A program made the position numbers and the translations under genes. From Streptomyces solicavernae (GTDB taxonomy: Bacteria > Actinomycetota > Actinomycetes > Streptomycetales > Streptomycetaceae), in assembly GCF_029968095.1 (NCBI RefSeq), contig NZ_JASCIR010000004.1:278115-342114 (forward strand): a stretch of DNA of 64,000 bases, given 5' to 3'. How positions within the stretch are numbered: position 1 is the stretch's first letter; each line of letters begins with the position of its first letter. The notes under the pieces are model-generated. The model had not been told where the DNA came from. It saw nothing but the letters and a program-made list of their open reading frames with translations, and made no database searches. Below are positions 37,741-47,345 of the stretch, piece by piece.

Positions 37741-40700
37741 CTAACGCTCCTGGTTGTAGTTTCCACCAGGACCACTGTGGTTGTTCCCAGTGGCCTGGCC
37801 GTTCGAGTCGCTTCCTGCGTCACGTCCCCGCTGGACGCCGCGGCGCAGGTTGCTCAGCCTGCCCCGTACGTCCTCGGGGGCGCGGGAGACCTGGGGCCCG
37901 CCCTGCGGGGTCTGCTCCGCCGTGCCCTCGACCAGGTTGGCCTTGGGCACCCGGCGCGGCAGCCCCGAGGCGGTGACCCCGCCGGCCCTGGGCTGGCGGA
38001 GCTGCTCGGCGCGCTGCCAGCGGTCGTCGTTGGCGGAACGCCAATCGTCGTCGCCGGCACCGTTGCCGTCCGCTCCTGCGGGTGCGTGCTCCGCCTGCGG
38101 CTGCGGGGGAGTGCTGTCCCGGACCGGTCCCGGCGTCCACACGTCGCCGGCCGCTTCCCGGTGGCCGTTGCCCGTGGGGGTGGAGCCGCGGCGGGGCAGG
38201 CCGGCGTCCGTCAGCTCGTGCACAGCCGAAGGGGCAGGTCCCTGACGGTCGAAGCCTACGCGCTCACGGTCCGCTTCGGGAGCGCTGGGAGCAGATTCCG
38301 GTTCCGGCTCGTAACCGTTCCCGAAGGCGTCCGCCGGGGCGCCCTGCTGCTGCCAACCACCCTGCTGGGGTTGGCCGTTGTAGTCGGCGTACGTGTCGTA
38401 CGGGTCCTGGGCGGGGTTCTGCTGCGCGCCCTGGCCGGCGAAGCCCTGGTCCGCGTACCCGGATTCCGGATAGCCGTCGTAGCCGCCGTCCTGGGGTGCG
38501 TAACCCGGCCCGTGGCCGCCGTGCTCGGCGTACGCGTCCTGCTGCTCGTAGCCGCCCTGGTGCGCGTACGCGTCCGGCCGGCCGTCGTACGCGTCCTGCC
38601 GCGCGTAGTCCTGGACGCCCTGGTCGTACTCCTGGCCGCCCTGGCCGTACGCCTGCTGCGGGGCCTCGTCGCGGAAGAGGGGGCGGTCGCCGGACTGGGA
38701 CTCCAGGGCGGCGCGGCGCTCCTCGCGGAGCAGGGAGCGGCCCACCGGGTCGAGGTTCGGGTTGCCCTCGTCGTAGCGGCTGTCGTCGAAGCCGAGCTCG
38801 GCGGCGGTGCGCAGCGGCGGGGCCTCGTACGCGGGCGCCTGCTGCTGCTCGGGCACGATCCGGGAGACCGTGAACTCGCTCTCCGGCAGGTCGTTGCCGC
38901 TGCCGCCGTGCGTGATGGCGTCCGGAAGCATGACGAGCGAGGTGGTGCCGGCCTGCTCGCCGGAGGGGCGGAGCTGGACGCGGATGCTGTGCCGGTCGGA
39001 CAGGCGGCCGACCACGAACAGGCCCATGCGCTGCGAGATCGCCGCGTCCACGGTCGGCGGGTTGGCCAGCTTGTGGTTGATGTCCGCGAAGTCCTCGGCG
39101 GTGAGGCCGATGCCCTTGTCGTGGATCTCGATCATGACCCGGCCGTCGGGCAGCCGGGTGGCCGTCACCCGGACCTTGGTCTGCGGGGAGGAGAACGTGG
39201 TGGCGTTCTCCAGGAGCTCGGCGAGCAGGTGCACCAGGTCGGTCACGGCGCGGCCGTGGATCTCGGCCTCCGGGACACCGGCGAGCTCGATGCGCTCGTA
39301 CTGCTCCACCTCGGAGGAGGCGGCGCGCAGCACGTCGACCAGCGGGACCGGCTGGTCCCAGCGGCGGCCCGGCTCCTCGCCGGCGAGGACCAGCAGGTTC
39401 TCGCCGTTGCGGCGCATACGGGTCGCGAGGTGGTCCAGGCGGAAGAGGTTCTCCAGCTGGTCCGGGTCGGCCTCGTTGTTCTCCAGGTCGGTGATCAGGG
39501 TCAACTGGCCCTCGATCAGCGACTGGTTGCGGCGCGACAGGTTGGTGAAGATCGCGTTGACGTTGCCCCGGAGCAGGGCCTGCTCGGCGGCGAGCCGGAC
39601 GGCCTCGCGGTGCACCTGGTCGAAGGCGCGGGCGACCTCGCCGATCTCGTCCTGCGTGGTGATCGGGATGGGCTCGACGCGGGTGTCGACCCGGCCCGGG
39701 TCGGTGCGGGACAGCTGGTCGACCAGCATCGGCAGGCGCTGCTCGGCCACGTCGAAGGCGGCGGTGCGCAGCCGGCGCATGCTGGTGCTCATCTGGCGGG
39801 CCATGAGACCGGCGACGATGAACGCGGCGAGCACGGCGGCGACCACGATCGCGCCGCTGATGTACGCGTCCCGCTCGGCGTCGTCGGCGATCTTTGCGGA
39901 CTCGGCGACCGCCTTGTCGATCAGCTCGGTCTCGATCTCGCGGTAGCCGTCGAACTTGGAGGTGGTGGCGGCGAACCAGGCCTCCGGCGTGACGCCCTGG
40001 GCACGCAGGGTGGAGGGCTTCGCACCGCTGCCGATCAGCTTGATCATCTCTTCGACAGAGGGCGGCGGGGTGACCTCCTGGCCCTTCGCGCGGGCCTCCC
40101 GCGCGGCCGCGGCCAGCTTCTTCTTGCCCTCTGCCTGCTTGTCCGCCATCACGGACTTGAGGTTCTGCTCGTCCTGCTCGGTGCCGGCGGAGATGTACTC
40201 GTTGATCGCGATGTACTCAAGGTACGCGTACGAGCTGAACGCCGTGGACTGGCCCTGCAGCGTCTTCGCGTCCGAGGCGGGGCGGATCAGGAGGTGCATG
40301 CCGATGGAGCGCTGCAGCGACACGGCGGCCTTGGACAGCGAGATGGCGTAAATCGTCCGGCCGTAGCTGGTGATGTTGCCGGTGCCGAGGCCGAGCTCGT
40401 TGGCGAACTCCATCAGGGAGTGCTGGACCTCGACGTAGCCCTCTTCGGTCTTCACCGGGTCCATGGCGCGGGTGTAGGCCGACTTGCGCAGGTCCGCGAG
40501 CTTGGACTCGTTCTCCTTGAAGAGCGAGAGGCGCCGCTCCAGGCCCTGCTTCTCCGGCATGTCCTCGACGGCCTCGTCGAAGGCGGCCTTCGCGGCGTCG
40601 GTGGCGTCGCGGGCCTTGTCGACCGTGCCGTTCGCGCCCTTGCCGCTGAGCAGCGGGGCGGCGGACAGGTCACGTTCATTGAGCAGCGCCTGGCCGTAGT

Positions 40701-41004
40701 TCTCGGCGGCGCGCACGATCAGCGCGGTCTTCTCCGCGTCCTCGGCCTCGCTCCACGTGTCAATGTCGCCCTTGACCTGGAAGGTGCCCATGACGATGGC
40801 GACGATCACGGGTATGAGGAGAATCGCGTTCAGGCGGGTCGCCACCCGCCAGTTGCGGGGCGAGAGCCTGCTCCCGCTGCCGGTCGGCGCCGCGTCGGCC
40901 CCGGACACCGGCGCCGGCGTGGGGGCGGGTGCCGCAGCTCCGCGCGACGGCGGGGTGAAGTTGCCCCGCTCCTGCGGCTCGGGGCTGTTCTTGCTTCGCC
41001 TCAC
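37741..41004 (-). CDS. cvnA: Conservon sensor histidine-kinase-like protein CvnA (copy 1)
   Basis: 1087-aa membrane sensor. Transmembrane helix 1 (LNAILLIPVIVAIVMGTF, about 58-75), a long extracytoplasmic nitrate-sensor-like helical domain, transmembrane helix 2 (GAIVVAAVLAAFIVAGLMA), a HAMP-like segment, and a GHKL ATPase (N-box HLLAELLENATTFSSP, G1 IHDKGIGL, G2 GLFVVGRLSDRH). The last 350 residues are a Gly/Gln/Tyr-rich low-complexity tail. No standard His-phosphoacceptor box is clear, as known for the family. GTG 41004 has AGAGGTT upstream. Confidence 0.94.
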   Translation of the reverse strand: MRRSKNSPEPQERGNFTPPSRGAAAPAPTPAPVSGADAAPTGSGSRLSPRNWRVATRLNAILLIPVIVAIVMGTFQVKGDIDTWSEAEDAEKTALIVRAAENYGQALLNERDLSAAPLLSGKGANGTVDKARDATDAAKAAFDEAVEDMPEKQGLERRLSLFKENESKLADLRKSAYTRAMDPVKTEEGYVEVQHSLMEFANELGLGTGNITSYGRTIYAISLSKAAVSLQRSIGMHLLIRPASDAKTLQGQSTAFSSYAYLEYIAINEYISAGTEQDEQNLKSVMADKQAEGKKKLAAAAREARAKGQEVTPPPSVEEMIKLIGSGAKPSTLRAQGVTPEAWFAATTSKFDGYREIETELIDKAVAESAKIADDAERDAYISGAIVVAAVLAAFIVAGLMARQMSTSMRRLRTAAFDVAEQRLPMLVDQLSRTDPGRVDTRVEPIPITTQDEIGEVARAFDQVHREAVRLAAEQALLRGNVNAIFTNLSRRNQSLIEGQLTLITDLENNEADPDQLENLFRLDHLATRMRRNGENLLVLAGEEPGRRWDQPVPLVDVLRAASSEVEQYERIELAGVPEAEIHGRAVTDLVHLLAELLENATTFSSPQTKVRVTATRLPDGRVMIEIHDKGIGLTAEDFADINHKLANPPTVDAAISQRMGLFVVGRLSDRHSIRVQLRPSGEQAGTTSLVMLPDAITHGGSGNDLPESEFTVSRIVPEQQQAPAYEAPPLRTAAELGFDDSRYDEGNPNLDPVGRSLLREERRAALESQSGDRPLFRDEAPQQAYGQGGQEYDQGVQDYARQDAYDGRPDAYAHQGGYEQQDAYAEHGGHGPGYAPQDGGYDGYPESGYADQGFAGQGAQQNPAQDPYDTYADYNGQPQQGGWQQQGAPADAFGNGYEPEPESAPSAPEADRERVGFDRQGPAPSAVHELTDAGLPRRGSTPTGNGHREAAGDVWTPGPVRDSTPPQPQAEHAPAGADGNGAGDDDWRSANDDRWQRAEQLRQPRAGGVTASGLPRRVPKANLVEGTAEQTPQGGPQVSRAPEDVRGRLSNLRRGVQRGRDAGSDSNGQATGNNHSGPGGNYNQER

Positions 41005-41370
41005 TCGACCAACAACCTCTCGGCGAGGGCACCTGCATCGTGCCGCTTCGTCTTCATGCCCCGGCTACTGGGCAGTTCAGCGAATTTCAGCACGTCAGCG
41101 GCGGCTCCTCCAAACAGTGGGGAGAGCTTGATTCCGGTGACCTGCGCCTCAGATAAAACGGGCATAAAGAGGGAGGTCCGGCAAAAGGTGAGCGTGATGT
41201 GAGCGCAGCGGTACCGCGTGAACGCAAGCCGTGTTGGCCGTGGCGGAATTCTCTGTCGAAACGTTATGAACACCCGGGCGGGCCGTGTCAAAGGACACAG
41301 CCCGCTCCAGGGGGCCTACGGCAACTGCCTTACGCCGTCGCCGACTTGAGCCGTATCCGCCGGACAGGCC
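41005..41370. other. Inter-conservon region: cvnA1 promoter and cvnD2 end
   Basis: 366 bp without a gene. It should carry the cvnA1 promoter (minus strand) in its left part. The sequence next to cvnA1 (AGAGGTTG then GTG) matches the region before cvnA2, which supports both start choices. No clear operator is seen. Confidence 0.7.
41278..41305 (-). terminator. Hairpin after conservon 2
   Basis: GCGGGCCGTGTC / GACACAGCCCGC with loop AAAG and one mismatch, 65 bp beyond the cvnD2 stop. It separates the two conservons. Confidence 0.7.
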
Positions 41371-41958
41371 CTACCGCAGCCGGGCCATCAGCGCGTGCTC
41401 GACCAGCGTGATCAGCGCCGACTTGGCGTCCGAGCGGTGCCGGGCGTCGGTCGTGATGATCGGGGTGTCGGGGCCGATCTGCAGGGCTTCGCGGACCTCG
41501 TCCGGCTGGTACGGCTGGTGTCCTTCGAAGCCGTTGAGGGCGACGACGAACGGCAGGCCCGAGTTCTCGAAGTAGTCCACCGCCGGGAAGCAGTCGGCGA
41601 GACGGCGCGTGTCGACAAGGACGACGGCGCCGATCGCCCCCCGCACCAGGTCGTCCCACATGAACCAGAACCGGTCCTGACCGGGCGTACCGAAGAGGTA
41701 CAGGATCAGGTCCTGGTCGAGCGTGATGCGGCCGAAGTCCATGGCCACCGTGGTGGTGGTCTTGTCGCCGGTGTGCGTCAGGTCGTCGATGCCTGCCGAG
41801 GCCGACGTCATGACGGCTTCCGTGCGCAGCGGGTTGATCTCCGAGACGGCGCCGACGAACGTGGTCTTGCCCACGCCGAAGCCGCCCGCCACCACGATCT
41901 TCGCGGACGTGGTGGAACGACCCGACGAGCCCGGGTCGTTAGAGCTTGCGAAGTCCAC
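41371..41958 (-). CDS. cvnD: Conservon GTPase CvnD (copy 2)
   Basis: 195 aa, same motifs as copy 1 (GGFGVGKTT, FGTPGQDRF, ALNGFEG). It differs mainly at the first 15 residues (SSNDPGSSGRST) and a few positions near the C-terminus. GTG 41958 overlaps cvnC2 by 20 bp, exactly as in copy 1. Long stretches are nearly identical to cvnD1 at the DNA level, including wobble positions. Confidence 0.95.
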   Translation of the reverse strand: MDFASSNDPGSSGRSTTSAKIVVAGGFGVGKTTFVGAVSEINPLRTEAVMTSASAGIDDLTHTGDKTTTTVAMDFGRITLDQDLILYLFGTPGQDRFWFMWDDLVRGAIGAVVLVDTRRLADCFPAVDYFENSGLPFVVALNGFEGHQPYQPDEVREALQIGPDTPIITTDARHRSDAKSALITLVEHALMARLR

Positions 41959-42343
41959 TGAGCACCCTTTCGAGCAGTGTCACATCTGGCTGTCCGCCGG
42001 CGCTCTCGTCGCCGCCGGGCTGGTGGATGGCCACGAGGCCCGCCTCGGCGAGGTCCGCGACCAGGATCCGCGCCACCCCGAGCGGCATACCGAGGAGCGC
42101 GGACACCTCGGCCACCGACTTCACCTCACGGCAGAGGTGGCAGATCCGCTGGTGCTCGGGGAGCAGCCCCATCAGCTGGGCCGGGTCGGCCGTCGTGCTG
42201 ACCAGCGCCTCGATGGCGAGCTGGTAGCGCGGCCGGGTCCGGCCACCGGTCATCGCGTACGGACGCACCAGTGGCTGGTCGCCCTCAGGCCCGTACGCGG
42301 AATGGCCTCCGTACGGATCGTGAGCGGCGGTGGGCGGGGTCAT
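41939..42343 (-). CDS. cvnC: Conservon DUF742 protein CvnC (copy 2, short form)
   Basis: 134 aa, essentially the DUF742 domain with a 30-residue N-terminal extension (TPPTAAHDPYGGHSAYGPEG). It lacks the long Gln/Pro-rich arm of copy 1. ATG 42343 follows GGAGGA by 5 nt. The domain core (VRPYAMTGGRTRPRYQLAIE) is the same as copy 1. Confidence 0.94.
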   Translation of the reverse strand: MTPPTAAHDPYGGHSAYGPEGDQPLVRPYAMTGGRTRPRYQLAIEALVSTTADPAQLMGLLPEHQRICHLCREVKSVAEVSALLGMPLGVARILVADLAEAGLVAIHQPGGDESAGGQPDVTLLERVLSGLRKL

Positions 42344-42443
42344 GGATCCTCCGGTCTTGGACAGCAAGTGGTCGGCTAGCCGTCTTACGGGGCCGGTGGG
42401 GGACGGGCCGGACGGGTGGGCGGGGTGCGCTGCGGTGCGCACG

Positions 42444-42496
42444 CCTGGCTGGTGCTCCTGGCTGGTGCTACCTGGCTGGTACTCCTGGCTAGTGCA
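42444..42496. repeat. 13-bp tandem repeat x4 over the cvnB2 stop codon
   Basis: Units CCTGGCTGGTGCT (42444-42456), one with an extra A (42457-42470), CCTGGCTGGTACT (42471-42483) and CCTGGCTAGTGCA (42484-42496). The last unit holds the TAG stop of cvnB2 on the minus strand (42489-42491), so the copies extend downstream from the stop. Confidence 0.92.
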
Positions 42497-42911
42497 GCAG
42501 GCTCCCCTGGAGTTCGGCGCGCAGGTCCGGGGTGAGCACGCTGCCCGCCCGGTCGACGAGGAGCGCCATCTCGTATCCGACGAGGCCGATGTCGCACTCG
42601 GGGTGCGCCAGTACGGCAAGCGAGGAACCGTCGGAGACGGACATGATGAAGAGGAAGCCGCGCTCCATCTCCACCACGGTCTGGTTGACCGGCCCGCCCT
42701 CGAAGATGCGGGACGCGCCCGCGGTGAGGGAGGTCAGGCCGGACGCGACCGCCGCCAGCTGGTCGGCGCGGTCCCGCGGGAAACCGTCGGACATCGCGAG
42801 CAGCAGACCGTCGGCCGACACCACCACCGTGTGGGAAACACCGGGGGTGTTGTCCACGAAGTTGGTGATCAACCAGTTCAGGTTCTGCGCCGCCTGGCTC
42901 ATCGGACTCAA
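42489..42911 (-). CDS. cvnB: Conservon roadblock/LC7 protein CvnB (copy 2)
   Basis: 140 aa, near-identical to copy 1 (NTPGVSHTVVVSADGLLLAMS, MERGFLFIMSVSDGS). The position equivalent to the GTG start of copy 1 is TTG at 42911, spaced correctly from AGGAGCG; ATG 42902 is the alternative start with a poor site. It begins directly after the cvnA2 stop. Confidence 0.94.
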   Translation of the reverse strand: MSPMSQAAQNLNWLITNFVDNTPGVSHTVVVSADGLLLAMSDGFPRDRADQLAAVASGLTSLTAGASRIFEGGPVNQTVVEMERGFLFIMSVSDGSSLAVLAHPECDIGLVGYEMALLVDRAGSVLTPDLRAELQGSLLH

Positions 42912-45900
42912 CTAACGCTCCTGCTGGTGAGAGGGGCCGCGGAAACTGCCGGTCTGGCCGGTGCCGGCCTCACGACCCTGCTGGATTCCGCGGCGGAGGT
43001 TGGTCAGCCGGCCGCGCACGTCGTTGGGCGCGCGCGACACCTGAGGGCCGCCCTGCTGCTGTTGCTGCTGCTGTGCCGTACCGGCCACGAGGTTCGCCCG
43101 TGGCACACGGCGCGGCAGGCCGGAGGTGGTGACCCCGCCCGCCGAAGGCTGCTTGACGCGCTCGGCCTGGCGGCCCAGCTCGTCGTTGGGGGACTGACGC
43201 CAGTTGCCGGGGCCGCCGTTGCCGGGGGCTCCGTTGCCGGGCGCCATGTTGCCGGGTCCGCCGTTGCCGGGTGCGGCCGGGGGAGCGGGCGGCATGGGCG
43301 GGGCGGCCTGCGGCTCGGGGCGCCGGCCGGGGGCGGCGGGACGGCCGCCGTTCTGCTGCGGGCCGCCGTTCTGCGCCCGCCCCTGCGAGGCCTGGTGTCC
43401 TTGCTGGCCCTGCTGGGCCTGCTGTCCTTGCTGGCCCTGCTGCTGGCGTTCTTGCTGCTGCCCGTGGAACCAGTTGGTCTCCAGGGTGTCGTACAGCGGC
43501 GTACGGCCGTCGTCCGGGGGCAGGTCGACGGGGCCCGTCAGCGCGTCGGGCTGCTGCGGTTCCGGCCTGCGGGGGGCCTGCGGCTGCTCCGGCGGGTGCG
43601 GCGGCCGGTGCTCGCCGGTGTCCCGGGCGCCGTTGCGCGCACCGCCGCCGAGCGGGCCCTGCGGCAGCTCGGGACGGCCGAACTGCCCGGTGGAACCAGG
43701 ACCGTTGGCGCCGCGCGCGTCGGGCCCGGGCTGCTGCGGCACGGAGTGCGGGCCGGTGCCGTCGGGGCGTGACGAGTCCGGGCGTACGGAGTCGGGGCGT
43801 ACGGCGTCCGGGCGTACGGCGTCCGGATGCGGGGCGTCGAAGTCGGGGCGGGCGAACTCGGCGGTGGAGCCGGGGCCCTGGCGGTCCTCGGGCTCGAACC
43901 GGGCGAGCTGCGCGGTGGAGTCGACGGGCGGCGCGGAGTCGTGCTGCTCGCGCGCGGCGTCGACGGAGGGGCGCAGCTCCGGCTTGGCGCCCCAGGAGGA
44001 GGTCTGAGGCTGCGGGTTCCCGCCGGGCAGCTCGGCCCGCGGCCCACCGCGCGGCGGCAGCTGCGGCCGGCCCGCCTCGGGGCGGCCCTGCCCCTGGTCA
44101 CCGCGGGGCCGCGGCGGTACGGGGCCGGAGTCAGCGAGACCCGAGGGCTGGCCGGCCCGCGGCCCGCCGAACACGTCGGACCGCTGACCGCCGTTGAGCG
44201 CGTCCCCCACACCGGGGTGGTCCTGCGGGTCGACCGGACGGTGCTGCGGCTCACCGGCGCCGGGGCGCGTCGGCAGACCGCCCGGCCCCTGCGGCGCCCG
44301 CGGCGCACCACCCTGCGGCTGCCCGGCACCGGCACCGGCACCGGCACCCGGACCCTGGCCCTGGTTCTGTCCCTGGCCCGGACTCTGGCTCTGGCTCTGG
44401 CTCTGGCCCTGGGGCGCACCGGCCCCCGAACCCTGCCCCTGACCAGGCCCGTTGCCCCGGCTCGGGAGCGCCGCACGCGGGCCCGACCCGGCGGTCAGGC
44501 CGTCCTGGCCGCGGCTCGGCGTGGCCCCGAGGCGACCGGCGGGCGCACCGCCCTGACCGCCCCGGCGCGCGGCGGCGACACCGGCGGCGGCCTGGGCCGC
44601 GGCGGGACCGCCGGACGGCGCGGGCGCACCGGCCTTGCCCGGCACCTTCTTGCCGCCCTGCGCGATATCGACGGGAAGCATGACGAGGGCCGTCGTACCA
44701 CCGGAGTCGGACGGGCGGAGCTGGATGCGGATGCCGTGCCGCTGCGACAGGCGGCCGACCACGAACAGACCCATGCGGCGGGAGACCGACACGTCCACGG
44801 TGGGCGGCGAGGCGAGCCGCTCGTTGATCGCGGCGAGGTCCTCCGGCGACAGACCGATGCCGGTGTCGTGGATCTCGATGAGGACCCGGCCGTCGGGCAG
44901 CGCGTGACCGGTGACCTTGACCTTGGTCTGCGGCGAGGAGAACGAGGTCGCGTTCTCAAGCAGCTCGGCGAGCAGGTGCACGAGGTCGTTGACGACGCGC
45001 CCCGCGACCTCGGTGGTCGGCACGGCGGCCAGCTCGATCCGCTCGTACTGCTCCACCTCGGACGCGGCGGCGCGGAGCACGTCGACCAGCGGGACCGGGC
45101 GGGTCCAGCGGCGGCCGGGCTCCTCACCGGCGAGGACGAGCAGGTTCTCACCGTTGCGCCGCATGCGGGTCGCGAGGTGGTCGAGCTTGAAGAGGGAGGA
45201 GAGCTGATCGGGATCGGCCTCGCGCGACTCCAGCTCGGAGATCAGCGACAGCTGGCGCTGGATGAGGCCCTGGGAGCGCCGCGAGAGGTTGGTGAACATC
45301 GCGTTGACGTTGCCCCGGAGCAGGGCCTGCTCGGCGGCGAGGCGGACGGCCTCGCGGTGCACGTCGTCGAAGGCCGTGGCCACCTGGCCGATCTCGTCCC
45401 GGGAGTGCACACCGACCGACTCGACGGAGGTGTCGACGTCCTGCGGGTCGGACTCGGACAGTTGCTTGACCAGGTCGGGCAGCCGGTCCTGGGCGACCTT
45501 GGTGGCGGTGTCCTGAAGGCGGCGAAGGGAGCGGATCATGGACCGCGCCACGACGAACGCGCCGACCAGGGAGACGCCGAGGACGAGCAGGATCAGCGCA
45601 CCGTTGATGATGGCCTCGCGCTGCGACTCGTCGCGCAGGTTGCGGGCCTCCTGCTCCATGTCGTTCAGGAGCGTCGTCTCGATCAGCGCCATCTGCCGCA
45701 GCTTGGTGGTGGCCGCGTCGTTCCAGTCCGGGTACGAGCGCTTCTCGCGGTTCTTCAGGCCGCTGGCGCTCTCCAGGACGCGGGCCGCGTAGTCGTTGGC
45801 GTCCTTGATGACGGCGTTGGAGTCGTCCAGCGGCTTCATCAGCTCGGCCGCGTTGCCGCCGGTGCCCTCGTACGAGCGCTGGAAGCTGTCGAGCTTGGCC

Positions 45901-46781
45901 TCTTCGTTGCGCAGCGCGGAGAGCGCGTAGAGGCGGTCGTTGTCGGAGAGCTTGCCGAAGTCGGTCTTGTTCGGCGGGAGCGCGGCGGAGATCACGGCGC
46001 GCTGGATCGACGCGTACTCCTTGGCGGCCGAGAACGCCGCGAGGGTACGGGTGCGCTGGATCATCTCCGGGTTGCTGGTGGCGAGCGCCATGTCCTGGGA
46101 GAGGCCGAGGAGCTGCTCGATCAGCTGGTTGTAGCTGGAGACGGTCTGCGAGGTGGGCAGGCCCTCCTTGTACGCGTTGCGGCGGATGTCCTTGAGGACG
46201 CGCAGCTGGGTGGAGATCTGCACCACGTTCTGGCGGATGCTGTCGATCGCCCGGTCGCCGCGGGCGTCGTCGATGTCCGAGGTGTTGTCGATGAACGACT
46301 GGCGGGCGCGGTCGGTCTTGGCGCGGGCGCCCCTGACCGCGAAGTCCGAGGCCTTGGCGCCGTGTGCGAGGGGGCCCGCCGACTTGTCGCGCTCGTCCTG
46401 CAGCGCGGCGGCCAGCTCGGTGGCCTGCTTCGTCATGTCGGTGAGCAGCTTCATCCGGTCCAGCTGCTCCATCTCGTGGATGGAGTCGCTGATGCGGATG
46501 GCGCCGAGCGAGGTCGCGGCGACCACGGGGAGCGCGAGCAGGGAGACGAGACGCGTGGAGATGCGCCAGTTGCGCAGGGCTATTCGTGAGCCGGTGGAAG
46601 AGGGCTTCTTCGGACTCGCGGGGGCCGGGCCGCCACTGGACACACCCGTGCCCTTGCCGCGGCCGCCGCCGTCGGAGCCCGCGGCGTCGGGGGTTGAGGA
46701 GTTGCCGGGCACGGGGCCAGTACCGCCGCGCAGCTCCGGCTCCGCCGCGGCGCTGCCTTCCCTCTTGAAACGTCCCTGCAC
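42912..46781 (-). CDS. cvnA: Conservon sensor histidine-kinase-like protein CvnA (copy 2)
   Basis: About 1289 aa with the same plan as copy 1: transmembrane helix 1 (LVSLLALPVVAATSLGAI), nitrate-sensor-like region, transmembrane helix 2 (GALILLVLGVSLVGAFVVA), HAMP-like segment, GHKL ATPase (HLLAELLENATSFSSP, IHDTGIGLSPEDL, GLFVVGRLSQRH). The C-terminal 520 residues are extremely Pro/Gly/Gln-rich with short repeats. GTG 46781 is chosen because its upstream AGAGGTTG matches copy 1; an in-frame extension to 46943 or 46991 exists. Sensory-domain sequence is poorly conserved with copy 1, so ligands likely differ. Confidence 0.9.
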   Translation of the reverse strand: MQGRFKREGSAAAEPELRGGTGPVPGNSSTPDAAGSDGGGRGKGTGVSSGGPAPASPKKPSSTGSRIALRNWRISTRLVSLLALPVVAATSLGAIRISDSIHEMEQLDRMKLLTDMTKQATELAAALQDERDKSAGPLAHGAKASDFAVRGARAKTDRARQSFIDNTSDIDDARGDRAIDSIRQNVVQISTQLRVLKDIRRNAYKEGLPTSQTVSSYNQLIEQLLGLSQDMALATSNPEMIQRTRTLAAFSAAKEYASIQRAVISAALPPNKTDFGKLSDNDRLYALSALRNEEAKLDSFQRSYEGTGGNAAELMKPLDDSNAVIKDANDYAARVLESASGLKNREKRSYPDWNDAATTKLRQMALIETTLLNDMEQEARNLRDESQREAIINGALILLVLGVSLVGAFVVARSMIRSLRRLQDTATKVAQDRLPDLVKQLSESDPQDVDTSVESVGVHSRDEIGQVATAFDDVHREAVRLAAEQALLRGNVNAMFTNLSRRSQGLIQRQLSLISELESREADPDQLSSLFKLDHLATRMRRNGENLLVLAGEEPGRRWTRPVPLVDVLRAAASEVEQYERIELAAVPTTEVAGRVVNDLVHLLAELLENATSFSSPQTKVKVTGHALPDGRVLIEIHDTGIGLSPEDLAAINERLASPPTVDVSVSRRMGLFVVGRLSQRHGIRIQLRPSDSGGTTALVMLPVDIAQGGKKVPGKAGAPAPSGGPAAAQAAAGVAAARRGGQGGAPAGRLGATPSRGQDGLTAGSGPRAALPSRGNGPGQGQGSGAGAPQGQSQSQSQSPGQGQNQGQGPGAGAGAGAGQPQGGAPRAPQGPGGLPTRPGAGEPQHRPVDPQDHPGVGDALNGGQRSDVFGGPRAGQPSGLADSGPVPPRPRGDQGQGRPEAGRPQLPPRGGPRAELPGGNPQPQTSSWGAKPELRPSVDAAREQHDSAPPVDSTAQLARFEPEDRQGPGSTAEFARPDFDAPHPDAVRPDAVRPDSVRPDSSRPDGTGPHSVPQQPGPDARGANGPGSTGQFGRPELPQGPLGGGARNGARDTGEHRPPHPPEQPQAPRRPEPQQPDALTGPVDLPPDDGRTPLYDTLETNWFHGQQQERQQQGQQGQQAQQGQQGHQASQGRAQNGGPQQNGGRPAAPGRRPEPQAAPPMPPAPPAAPGNGGPGNMAPGNGAPGNGGPGNWRQSPNDELGRQAERVKQPSAGGVTTSGLPRRVPRANLVAGTAQQQQQQQGGPQVSRAPNDVRGRLTNLRRGIQQGREAGTGQTGSFRGPSHQQER

Positions 46782-47345
46782 TAGCGTCGCAACCTCTGGA
46801 CCAGGCGCCCCGCCGCGCGAGCGGTGGGACGGTGTCGGCGTCATGGGGCCCCTGCGGGCCCCGGGTGGTCGTGAGTGACCGGCGCGTCTCCCCCTCTCCC
46901 ACCGCCACTCGACGCTGCGTTGCGCCCGTGCGCGCCGGTTCATACCTGCGGCGGTTCCGGGAATTCCAGCACAGTGCCGGATCTCCAACAAGCCCTGCCG
47001 CCGGGCTGTGACGTCTGTGACAGCCGGTGACGGAAGTGTGACGAGATGTCGAGCAGCATCCCGGCGATAACGGACTTTTCCTTGCGTACGGCTCGGGTGG
47101 GAGGGGTGTCCCAGTCGCCATGATCGGGAGCGGGATGGGTGATTCGGTAACGGAATGTCCGTTCCGTCTACGCCCCCAACTGGTCCGTTCTGTCTGACTT
47201 GTCCGACCGCTCGTGAGCAAACTCACATGAAGATCAAGGGAGTTCCCGCCTTTGCGGGGAATTCGAATGTTTAGCCTGGCGCTTTACAGGGATGGCCCAG
47301 CCGTCAACCCCCGGTCCACAGAGAGCACAAGAGGTCGAAGCCGCC
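46782..47345. other. Promoter region of conservon 2 and the small gene
   Basis: 564 bp with no convincing gene. It should contain the minus-strand cvnA2 promoter and the plus-strand promoter of the gene at 47346. The right half (47020-47290) is less GC-rich than average. I see no strong hairpin or operator. Confidence 0.6.

Noticed and set aside
37534..41202. 1222-aa plus-strand reading frame
   Set aside because: Antisense to cvnA1, with Val/Arg/Leu-rich sequence and no domain or ribosome site. The minus strand has clear CvnA motifs.
43827..46589. 920-aa plus-strand reading frame
   Set aside because: Antisense to cvnA2 and compositionally a mirror of it; no recognisable protein features.
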